A stretch of DNA of 64,000 bases from Lachnospiraceae bacterium. GTDB lineage: Bacteria; Bacillota; Clostridia; Lachnospirales; Lachnospiraceae. Shown here in pieces: positions 33,401 through 39,967 of this stretch. The stretch spans positions 434,001 to 498,000 of the forward strand of contig JAQVCW010000001.1 in the NCBI GenBank assembly GCA_028689585.1. Direction: 5' to 3'. A program made the translations under genes and the position numbers. The stretch's first letter is position 1. The number at the start of each line of letters is the position of its first letter. Under the pieces are notes generated by a model, which saw only the letters and a program-made list of their open reading frames with translations, was not told the origin of the DNA and did no database searches.

Positions 33401-34137
33401 GGATCATTATCCAGTGCATCTTCCAGAGCAGCCCTTCTCGCATCTAATTCTTCCTGTGTCGCACCTTCTGCAGAAAGTTTACTTAGTTCTTCTGAAAGAA
33501 AAGCTTCCCGGCTGCGGCCCATATCGTTGTCACCACCCTCGGAGCCTGTCCGTCCAAGGACAACCACGGCAGCATCCGAATACCGGTCATAGGAATCCGT
33601 CACTGCACCGGTAAAATCTGCCGGATCCACATCTGAGATAGATGCGCGGTTTCCTTCATGCTCCACCGTGCCTTCCTCCGTCACGGAATAGCTGAAGTAT
33701 GCTCCACTCAGTGCCTCCAGAGAATCCTGTTTCTCATAAAAAGCCCTGAGTGCCGGATTCACACTGTATCCCGCAGTTTCCAGCGACTGATAAATCGAAG
33801 TATACATTTCATCCGGATAGTAACCGGATGCAGTACCAGAACCACCGCCTGCATAGAAGGGATCCTCTGCTACCTTGCCAAACACACTGATGGATTTTAC
33901 ATCCTTCAGCGGCAGCACGTTGTTCTCGTTTTTCATCAGAACGACGCTCTCCTCTGCAATCTGCTGGTTCACTTCCAAAGATGCATCTCTCACTTCTTCC
34001 AGACTTCCATAGCTGGAATAGTATTCTCCGTCTTCTGCGCTGGCAACCGTCGGCAGTGCCGCGCTAAAGATCATAGATGCGCTCAGCAGAACCGAGACGC
34101 TTCTTTTTGCCCGTAGCTTGTAATTGTGTTTTCCCAT
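30454..34137 (-). CDS. Large secreted, circularly permuted GH3 enzyme with Ig-like repeats
   Basis: This 1227-aa exported protein has a signal region LRAKRSVSVLLSASMIFSAA ending at VASA-ED. The permuted order is a GH3 C-terminal domain first (ESVVLMKNENNVLPL), then a fibronectin-like domain (GKEVAQLYYTAPY), then the catalytic barrel with WGGRNFEYFSEDPLLSG, KHFAVNHQDTDRG and Asp in EGYTVTDIVPAAT. Two or more putative Ig-like modules (ITGTP-style LPTGVIFDKFTGNFTGTP; LPEGVSISSDGTISGTP) close the protein. No sortase signal or S-layer motif is visible. The start at 34137 follows GGAGG; longer upstream frames carry dispersed-repeat sequence. Confidence 0.88.
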   Translation of the reverse strand: MGKHNYKLRAKRSVSVLLSASMIFSAALPTVASAEDGEYYSSYGSLEEVRDASLEVNQQIAEESVVLMKNENNVLPLKDVKSISVFGKVAEDPFYAGGGSGTASGYYPDEMYTSIYQSLETAGYSVNPALRAFYEKQDSLEALSGAYFSYSVTEEGTVEHEGNRASISDVDPADFTGAVTDSYDRYSDAAVVVLGRTGSEGGDNDMGRSREAFLSEELSKLSAEGATQEELDARRAALEDALDNDPEFAADALRHGLTLTYEEEQLIKHVTENFETVIVVLNSPEQIEMNWAEDGSLGDVDACLWVGQPGLNGFEALGEVMNGTVNPSGRLVDIWQADMTKDPTYPNIMENLQTENGTTDYVYTDEEGDHLVHAVEYEEGIYYGYRYYETAAQEGFIDYDSAVVYPFGYGLSYTEFTKTMDSVEMLTDEDGNVYYDVTVTVTNSGSAAGKEVAQLYYTAPYTAGGIEKAHVVLGAFDKTRLLQPGESQELKLTIYEQDMASYDYDDANGDGHTGYELDGGSYVLKLMNNSHDVIAENTVEIAAQDFDTDRTTGNEVDNLFSDKTDPTYNSTYTLYDENGEALYEGKGGLTHEMVTMSRADFAGTFPTTPTATVGENGKIGSEGTVVRNLDEETYSDLVFPFTAGSSEDESDELWYEYYMNYYNSENADGQTWDQGVIGDTVLNLDDMTGKDWDDPDWITFLNQLSWDQASNFLSYSGYWSISLSDTLERRKNQSLESNGVELVDGQTLGVTFTEQADGPVALKRQNTGNGELSDVGVQWTSTMNISATWNTELAQTRGIMVGEEALALELDGWYGVAMNIHRSPWGGRNFEYFSEDPLLSGMVAAAEVKGIQSKGVNAFIKHFAVNHQDTDRGPGLPGMVLPGSSDYGLLTFVDEQTIREVYTKSFQIAVEEGNAQGLMNSMNHIGVRSNSNNFNLMTALLRGEWGFEGYTVTDIVPAATGSSVADAETLTRIGADLPLNANSGVKVAGDWSQENKCVEVDGQRNDIAWSAVRMAVKRVMYVNANSSVMRNDLNLESFGAESELTATIGVATSASVAVDTEALGTSDVTYTLEGTLPTGVIFDKFTGNFTGTPLENGTFSFDVTIAADGGWIKDTKTFSLTVVNDLFEISELSGTAGEEFAGTAGSSILSEEGANIAYTAEGLPEGVSISSDGTISGTPAEAGEYEVIIHAAAEKEVESGMMGNAFMPGGTSTTTEEYLLHATFMVG

Positions 34138-34158
34138 TCTTCCTGTTTTCCTCCTTTT

Positions 34159-34225
34159 TTTGAACGTCAGCCATTCAGAATTTGCTGACGCTGTATGTCG
34201 TGCTTTCAGTGCAGGCCTGACACAT
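34159..34225. repeat. Diverged copy of the dispersed repeat seen at 53622-53755
   Basis: TTGAACGTCAGCC, AATTTG, CTGACGCTGTATGTC and CCTGACACA occur in the same order as in 53623-53703. It sits just upstream of the large GH3 gene. Confidence 0.4.
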
Positions 34226-34314
34226 TTTTCCCAAAATACATTAACTCTGCTTCCACCTCTCTCCCTTCTGTTTTTCTGTCTATAAATTATCACAGGTTAA
34301 AATAAATAAAGTTT

Positions 34315-34362
34315 CCGTTTCCTGTTTTGTCATTCCCGTTTCCTGTTTTGCAAAACAGGAAA
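34315..34362. promoter_or_regulatory. Probable LytTR-regulator binding repeats between GH3 and GH43
   Basis: CCGTTTCCTGTTTTG occurs twice, at 34315-34329 and 34336-34350, exactly 21 bp apart. The second copy continues into CAAAACAGGAAA, forming a perfect 24-bp palindrome (34339-34362). LytTR proteins are known to bind paired direct repeats two helical turns apart with a central GTT. The LytTR gene is 1.6 kb away. A TATACT box at 34411-34416 with a poor -35 suggests an activated promoter for the GH43 gene. Confidence 0.65.
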
Positions 34363-34486
34363 TAAGAGCAGCCATTTATGAAATTACAGTCAGACTGACT
34401 GAATGTGCATTATACTGTAGAAAACAGTTGCTGGTAATCAGCCAGTCCGTTATTATTAAATACAACATATCCCTGGAGGTCACACT

Positions 34487-35938
34487 ATGAAAAAACAAGT
34501 TTTTAATCCCTATCTCCCCAGCTGGGAGTATGTTCCTGACGGAGAACCCCACGTCTTTGGCGACCGGGTCTATCTCTACGGATCACATGACGCATTCGGA
34601 GCTCCCATGTTCTGTGTGAATGACTATGTATGCTGGTCTGCTCCGGTAAACGACTTATCTGACTGGAGATATGAAGGTGTCATCTATAAAAAGACACAGG
34701 ATCCGGGCAATAAACTGGGAATCCGCAGCCTTTATGCTCCGGATGTTACAAAAGGTCCGGACGGAAGATACTATCTGTATTATGCATTTGATTTTCTGGG
34801 AGAATTCGGAGTGGCTGTCTGCGATACACCGGCAGGCAAATATGAATTCTATGGCAAGGTCCATCACCGGAACGGAAAAGTCCTGGGAAAGAAAAGTGGC
34901 GAACAGTTTCCTTTCGATCCGGGTGTTCTGACCGATGATGACGGACGAATATGGCTCTATTCCGGCTTTGCCACAAAAGTTCCTTTTATCGCCTCCCGCT
35001 GGCACAATCTGCGCAACGACGGCGGTGTCGTCATGGAACTGGAGCCGGATATGGTAACCATCAAGTCAGAACCCAAATTGCTCTTTCCTGTCAAGGGAAG
35101 GGATGGTGCTTTTCCGGATCATGCTTTCTTTGAAGCTTCAAGCATCCGTAAAATGGATGGGAAATATTACTTTGTTTACAGCTCCCAGAACAACCATGAT
35201 CTGTGTTATGCCGTAAGCGACCGTCCGGATGGGGGCTTTCACTACGGCGGAGTTCTGGTAGACCTGGGAGATCTTTACCTTGATGGCCGTACCGATGAGA
35301 ACCACGCAAATAATTATCTCGGGAATACCCATGGCGGAATGCTGAATATCGGAAACGACTATTATATTTTCTACCACAGGCAGACGAACCGTACCTCCTA
35401 TGCAAGACAGGCCTGTGCGGAAAAGCTGCGCCGCCGGCCGGACGGCAGTTTTTTGCAGGCAGAGATTACCAGCTGCGGACTAAACGGCGGTCCTTTAGAC
35501 AGTCTGGAACGCTATGAGGCGCGCATTGCCTGCAATCTCTGGGCAAAGGGACACCAGACTGGACGCACAGACGGCTTCGGCTCCAAAAAACGCCTGTCAG
35601 ACCATCCCTATTTTACACAGACCGGAAAAGACCGGGAAAACAATGGTAATCAGTATATCGCTAATATGCGGGACGGTGCCTGTGCCGGTTTTAAATATTT
35701 CCACTTCAATGGGTTTGAAACAAAGATCCAGGTCTGCCTGAGCGGCAGTGGAAAAGGAAGCTTTCTGGTCTCCGATGATCCTGATTTCCGGACGATTCTG
35801 TCAGAAATCACGATCCATGTTCAGGGTGAAACACAGGGCTTCACCGGCATACTTCAGGTAATGGAAGGAAACAGACCTCTTTATTTCCTGTTCTCCGGAA
35901 CAGGGGCTGTGAATTTTCACACTTTTACAATGAAATAA
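34487..35938 (+). CDS. Glycoside hydrolase family 43 (arabinofuranosidase/xylosidase type)
   Basis: This 483-aa cytosolic enzyme has no signal peptide. A five-bladed propeller opens with NPYLPSWEYVPDGEPHVFGD, carries SLYAPDVTKGPDGRYYLYY (Asp that tunes the acid) and FFEASSIRKMDGKYYFVYS (Glu as general acid). About 110 C-terminal residues form a beta-sandwich accessory domain. It should cleave alpha-arabinose or beta-xylose units from short oligosaccharides taken up by the cell. GGAGG precedes the ATG. It is divergent from the GH3 operon and next to a two-component system. Confidence 0.88.
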   Translation: MKKQVFNPYLPSWEYVPDGEPHVFGDRVYLYGSHDAFGAPMFCVNDYVCWSAPVNDLSDWRYEGVIYKKTQDPGNKLGIRSLYAPDVTKGPDGRYYLYYAFDFLGEFGVAVCDTPAGKYEFYGKVHHRNGKVLGKKSGEQFPFDPGVLTDDDGRIWLYSGFATKVPFIASRWHNLRNDGGVVMELEPDMVTIKSEPKLLFPVKGRDGAFPDHAFFEASSIRKMDGKYYFVYSSQNNHDLCYAVSDRPDGGFHYGGVLVDLGDLYLDGRTDENHANNYLGNTHGGMLNIGNDYYIFYHRQTNRTSYARQACAEKLRRRPDGSFLQAEITSCGLNGGPLDSLERYEARIACNLWAKGHQTGRTDGFGSKKRLSDHPYFTQTGKDRENNGNQYIANMRDGACAGFKYFHFNGFETKIQVCLSGSGKGSFLVSDDPDFRTILSEITIHVQGETQGFTGILQVMEGNRPLYFLFSGTGAVNFHTFTMK

Positions 35939-35998
35939 AGTAGATTGCATTTTTTACCTGAAAATATTATAGTAATATCAGAGTTAGGAGGCTGTATT

Positions 35999-36703
35999 AT
36001 GATTCAGATCGCAATTGTGGAAGATGATAAGCGTTTTTCCGCCACCCTTCAGAAATGTCTTGACCGATATGCACAGGAAAACGATATCCAGTTCCGCATC
36101 AGCACTTATACGGATGGCTACGCAATCGTAGAAAATTACCGCAAGGCATTTGATATCATCCTGATGGACATTGAAATGGGTCTGATGAATGGCATGGAGG
36201 CGGCACGGGAAATTCGCAAAACCGATCAGGAGGTTGTTATCATCTTTATTACCAATATGGCACAGTATGCGATCCAGGGATATGCCGTTTCTGCTCTGGA
36301 CTACGTTCTGAAGCCGATCAACTATGTCGCATTTTCGGAGAGTCTGAAAAAGGCAGTTGCCAAGCTGAAAAACAACACAGAAAAAATAATTTCAATCACA
36401 TTAAAGAGCGGAATGATCCGTCTGAAATCCTCGGAAATCTACTGGATTGAAAGCTATGGTCATCATCTGCTCTTTCATTCCTCAAAGGGAGATTATGACA
36501 CAACCGTGTACTCTCTCAGAGAAATAGAAGAAAAACTGCGTCCGGATGGTTTTCTGCGTGCCTCCAGCGGAATGCTGGTCAATCTGCAAAAGGTTACCGG
36601 CACCCGAAACGGCTATATTCTGGTGGATGGTAAAGAACTCGCTTTGAGTCGGGGAAGAAAAAATGAATTTATGACAGCCCTGGTCAGCTATATGATGGAG
36701 TAA
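35999..36703 (+). CDS. LytTR-family response regulator
   Basis: This 234-aa regulator has a receiver domain, IQIAIVEDDKRF with phospho-accepting Asp in FDIILMDIEMG (near residue 57) and Lys in YVLKPINY. A LytTR DNA-binding domain follows (IISITLKSGMIRLKSSEIYW; FLRASSGMLVNLQKVTGTRN). TTAGGAGG precedes the ATG at 35999. The kinase gene follows three bases later. It probably acts on the 21-bp-period repeats at 34315-34350 and so on the GH3 and GH43 genes. Confidence 0.92.
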   Translation: MIQIAIVEDDKRFSATLQKCLDRYAQENDIQFRISTYTDGYAIVENYRKAFDIILMDIEMGLMNGMEAAREIRKTDQEVVIIFITNMAQYAIQGYAVSALDYVLKPINYVAFSESLKKAVAKLKNNTEKIISITLKSGMIRLKSSEIYWIESYGHHLLFHSSKGDYDTTVYSLREIEEKLRPDGFLRASSGMLVNLQKVTGTRNGYILVDGKELALSRGRKNEFMTALVSYMME

Positions 36704-36706
36704 AAC

Positions 36707-38038
36707 ATGACGAATATTCTTGATATCCCTAAAATTTATACGGCGATTGCCGAGTGGATGGCCTGTGTCACCGCTATTCTTATATACCGGCACTATGTCT
36801 CAAAAAAGCCGCGTGATCTGATGCTTTTGTTCGGAGGTCTTGCCTTTTCTTATCTTCTGATAAGACAGTTTCAGCACTTCTGTGAAACTCTGACCGGTCC
36901 GCTCTGGCTGCTTGCCATGGTCTGCGCTGTCAGCGTAATGCTCCTGACCCTGAAGCTGTCGCTGCACCTCAACTGGAAGGCTGCGCTCTATCTTACTTCC
37001 CGCGTATTTATCTGGGCAGAACTGGCAGCGAGTCTGGAATGGCAAATCTGGTTTTTCTATACCTTTTACCGTGACAATGTCTTCAATGCAGTCACTGCAT
37101 TCTTATCCGCTATTGTTATTTATGTGCTCATATATCTGGTCTTCTACTGGATTGAAAGTCATGATCTGATGCCGGAATTAACACCACAAAAACTTCAGGC
37201 CTCCGGCCGGCAGATTATTACCTCCTGGCTGATTACTTTCTCCCTTTTTGCGCTCAGTAACCTGAGTTATTTCCTGCATGGTACTCCTTTTGTGGGAAGT
37301 ACCGTTACTGATATTTTTTATATTCGGACACTGTCAGATACCATCGGTGTCATCGCTTCCCAGTTATTTCACCTTCAAAAAAGAGATCTGGAACGAAAAG
37401 AGGAGGCTATGGCTCTGCGTCTGACCCTCCGCAACCAGTATGTCCAATTCCGTTCCTCTCAGGATAATATCGACATGATCAATCGTAAGTATCATGATCT
37501 GAAGCATCAGCTTCAGATACTCAGAGAGGATACCAGCGATCAGCAGCGTATAAAATACATTGACGAGATTGAAGAGGATCTCCGACCATATGAAGCAGAA
37601 AACAAAACCGGAAATCCGATTCTAGACACTCTGCTCACTTCTAAACAAAACCGCTGCATCAAAGAAGGCATCACGATGATCGTAGTCGCGGATGGCGTTC
37701 TCCTGAAGCATCTGAAGGTAATGGATCTCTGCACCATTTTCGGAAATGCACTTGATAACAGCATCGAGCATGTTATGAAAATTCCAGAAACTGATCACCG
37801 GCTTATCCATGTAACGGTCTCTCAGAAAAACAGCTTTATCTGCATTCTCGTTGAAAACTATTACATGGGACGGCCAATCACTAACGGTGAAATTCCCGAA
37901 ACCACAAAGGACAATACTGTTTATCATGGCTATGGTCTGAAAAGCATCAAATATACGGTAGAACAATACGGCGGATATATCAATACCAGTGTCCGCGACA
38001 ACTGGTTCCGGCTCGAAATGATTCTTCCGGAATTGTAA
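36707..38038 (+). CDS. GHKL-type sensor histidine kinase
   Basis: This 443-aa membrane kinase of the AgrC/LytS-like class has six predicted N-terminal membrane helices (about residues 10-220) and a coiled linker. The phospho-acceptor His is in YHDLKHQLQIL near residue 263. The ATP-binding part has the N box FGNALDNSIEHV and the G box YHGYGLKSIKY. No outside sensor domain of size is present, so the signal probably acts within the membrane. It pairs with the LytTR regulator directly upstream. Confidence 0.92.
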   Translation: MTNILDIPKIYTAIAEWMACVTAILIYRHYVSKKPRDLMLLFGGLAFSYLLIRQFQHFCETLTGPLWLLAMVCAVSVMLLTLKLSLHLNWKAALYLTSRVFIWAELAASLEWQIWFFYTFYRDNVFNAVTAFLSAIVIYVLIYLVFYWIESHDLMPELTPQKLQASGRQIITSWLITFSLFALSNLSYFLHGTPFVGSTVTDIFYIRTLSDTIGVIASQLFHLQKRDLERKEEAMALRLTLRNQYVQFRSSQDNIDMINRKYHDLKHQLQILREDTSDQQRIKYIDEIEEDLRPYEAENKTGNPILDTLLTSKQNRCIKEGITMIVVADGVLLKHLKVMDLCTIFGNALDNSIEHVMKIPETDHRLIHVTVSQKNSFICILVENYYMGRPITNGEIPETTKDNTVYHGYGLKSIKYTVEQYGGYINTSVRDNWFRLEMILPEL

Positions 38039-38060
38039 GAATGGCAGGAGGAATGTCTTT

Positions 38061-38945
38061 ATGAAAACAGTCAATTTTTCTAATCATTGGACCTGCCAAC
38101 ATCCGGGAGATACCAATACCAGAAACAATGTTACCCTTCCCCATGATGCCATGCTTTCAGAACCTCGCACAGCGAATGCCCCCGGCGGTGCCAGTACAGG
38201 CTGGTTTGAGGGATTTGACTACGTCTACGAAAAGATGTTTGATGTACCTGTCCACTGGGCAGAGCAGTGTGTAATCTTTGAATTTGAAGGGATCTACCGC
38301 CATGCCCGGGTGTACCTGAACGGACAGGAGGCGGCGTTCTGCCCCTATGGCTACTCCGGCTTTTACGTGGAGGCCAATCCTTTTCTAAACTTCGGGGGCG
38401 GAAACACGATCCGTGTCATTGCCCGCAATGCTGATCAGCCTAACAGCCGCTGGTACTCCGGTGCCGGAATCTACCGTCCGGTGTGGCTGCATCTGCTTCC
38501 CATGGAACACATTTCTATGGATGGGATCAAAATCAGGACACTGTCTTACGAAAAGCCTGAGATTCAGGTGAGTGTAGATCGCGTGGGGGACGGTTCTGTC
38601 AGGGTGGAAATTCTGGGCGGCGATCCCGAGTGTAGCGGAGGTACCGGGCGGCGGCGACCCTGAGTGAAGCGGAGGTACCGGGCGAGGCGGCGGCTCTTGG
38701 ATCTGTAACGATACGGAAGGGCCAGAACTGTGTAAGTCTCTCCCTGCCGGATGCCCGGCTTTGGTCGCCGGGAATGCCCAATCTGTATACCTGCCGGGTA
38801 ACCTATGGGGAAGATATAAGGGAAGAACCGTTCGGAATCCGTATCATCGAGTGCGACAGCAAAAAAGGCTTTCGCATCAACGGCAGTCGTGTCATCCTCC
38901 GGGGAGCATGCATTCACCACGACAACGGTCTGCTCCAGCCTTGCC
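38061..38945 (+). pseudogene. GH2 beta-galactosidase/beta-glucuronidase gene, frameshifted and truncated
   Basis: It starts well (AGGAGG then ATG) with a GH2 sugar-binding domain: TLPHDAMLSEPRTANAPGGA, GWFEGFDYVYEKMF and NSRWYSGAGIYRPVWLH. The frame stops at 38663 after an imperfect 31/34-bp tandem repeat. It resumes in another frame at VTIRKGQN, YGEDIREEPFGIRIIE and GFRINGSRVILRGACIHHDN, which is the junction to the catalytic barrel. The barrel, with both catalytic Glu residues, is missing because foreign DNA begins near 38940. It lies 22 bp after the kinase gene, so it was probably part of the sugar-use operon. Confidence 0.85.
38615..38679 (+). repeat. Imperfect 31/34-bp tandem repeat causing the GH2 frameshift
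   Basis: Units GGGCGGCGATCCCGAGTG...GGTACC (38615-38645) and GGGCGGCGGCGACCCTGAGT...GGTACC (38646-38679) differ by three inserted bases and a few changes. A third start, GGGCGAGGCGGCGG, follows. The region is far more GC-rich than its surroundings. Confidence 0.6.
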
Positions 38946-39023
38946 ATGACAATGGATTTATACAGCCATGTGTTACCTGAAGTGAAAGCTGCTGAGATGG
39001 AAAAGATTGCGTGTATGTTCTAA
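38946..39023 (+). pseudogene. Tyrosine recombinase (integrase) C-terminal remnant
   Basis: Twenty-five codons read MTMDLYSHVLPEVKAAEMEK and IACMF-stop. This is the usual end of tyrosine integrases, with the catalytic Tyr in TMDLYSHV. The rest of the integrase is absent. It abuts the broken GH2 gene and is followed by GTTGTGTA-type repeats and the queT leader. This suggests that a mobile element arrived here and was later deleted. Confidence 0.75.
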
Positions 39024-39070
39024 TCTACTTTAAAAAAGTTGTGTAAAGCTGTGTAAAAACTGTGTAGTAC

Positions 39071-39099
39071 TTGATTTTTTTCCAAAACCATGTTATACT
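39071..39099 (+). promoter_or_regulatory. queT promoter
   Basis: TTGATT (39071-39076), 17 bp, TATACT (39094-39099). The bases CCAAAACCATGT before the -10 resemble those in the orphan leader promoters. Confidence 0.6.
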
Positions 39100-39169
39100 C
39101 CACACCGTTACAAAAGCCCCAAAAACAAGGTCAAATCGGGCTTCCGGCGATTCCCGCCGTAAAATGAAT

Positions 39170-39210
39170 CGTGTGTTCGGGACCTTCCACACGTAAAACA
39201 AAACTAAAGG
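39170..39210 (+). promoter_or_regulatory. preQ1-I riboswitch controlling queT
   Basis: Stem CGTGTG/CACACG, 12-base loop TTCGGGACCTTC, then tail TAAAACAAAACTAAAGG running into the ribosome site. Known preQ1-I aptamers have a short stem, a 10-12 base loop starting with TC or TTC, and an A-rich tail ending near AAGG that folds back as a pseudoknot. All of these are met, and the gene served is the preQ1 transporter gene queT. Control is probably at translation, because the tail overlaps the ribosome site. Confidence 0.8.
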
Positions 39211-39222
39211 AGATAATTGAAT

Positions 39223-39723
39223 ATGAGAGACAAAAAAGTACTGTTTCTGGTGCAGGCTGCTGCGATTGCAGCCATCTACGTGGTGTTGACTATGCTGTTC
39301 GCCCCGCTGAGCTTTGGTGAAGTCCAGGTTCGTTTTTCGGAGGCGCTCACCGTTCTTCCCTATTTTACCTCGGCAGCCATTCCCGGTCTGTTCGTTGGAT
39401 GTATTATCGGGAACTTCATGGGCGGTGCCATTCCCATCGACATCATTTTCGGCAGCATTGCCACATTGATCGGGGCTGTTTTTTCTTACCATTTAAGAAA
39501 AAGCAAACTTCTGGTTCCCCTTCCTCCGATTGCTGCCAACACGATCATTGTACCATTTGTATTGTTCTACGGCTACGGAGTCAATCTTCCGATTCCATTC
39601 ATGATGCTGACCGTAGGCTTGGGCGAGGTTCTTTCCTGCGGAGTCATCGGCCTTGTGCTGCTGTTTGCTCTGGACCGCTATAAGGGAACAATTTTTGGTG
39701 TGAATCGTTCCACCAGTATGTAA
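39223..39723 (+). CDS. queT: QueT-family queuosine-precursor (preQ1) ECF transporter S component
   Basis: This 166-aa protein has five to six membrane helices. The signature GEVQVRFSEALTVLPYFTSA near residue 30 and the GCIIGNFMGGAIPIDIIFGS stretch are typical of QueT (COG4708). It binds the queuosine precursor and works with the shared ECF energy module coded elsewhere. The ATG at 39223 is ten bases from AAAGGAG; a TTG at 39217 is too close to the site. A preQ1-I aptamer covers the ribosome site. A strong terminator follows. Confidence 0.92.
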   Translation: MRDKKVLFLVQAAAIAAIYVVLTMLFAPLSFGEVQVRFSEALTVLPYFTSAAIPGLFVGCIIGNFMGGAIPIDIIFGSIATLIGAVFSYHLRKSKLLVPLPPIAANTIIVPFVLFYGYGVNLPIPFMMLTVGLGEVLSCGVIGLVLLFALDRYKGTIFGVNRSTSM

Positions 39724-39776
39724 TAATTTTGAAAGCTGTAAAGGCACCCTTCTGTCGGTGCTTCTCCGCAGCAGAA

Positions 39777-39826
39777 AAGAGGACTGTGACACTCAGATCG
39801 TGTGCCGCAGTCCTCTTCTTTTTTTC
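39777..39826 (+). terminator. Terminator after queT
   Basis: AAGAGGACTG pairs perfectly with CAGTCCTCTT over a 21-base loop, then CTTTTTTT. Confidence 0.88.
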
Positions 39827-39870
39827 GTATCAGATTTCAAGAACGCCTCTGAGACTGAATTGCTGCCCCA

Positions 39871-39886
39871 CCGCCTATAAAGGCGG
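39871..39886. repeat. Dispersed palindrome CCGCCTATAAAGGCGG
   Basis: It differs at one base from the palindrome at 687-702 and has the same CCCCA before it. It is probably a small repeated hairpin element or an insertion-sequence end. Confidence 0.4.
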
Positions 39887-39967
39887 GGTGCCCCACTGAG
39901 GTGTAGTTCCTCTGAGTTGCTTCTTTTCCGTCTTTCCCTGTCTCTGCCTGCATTTCTAATTTATTCC

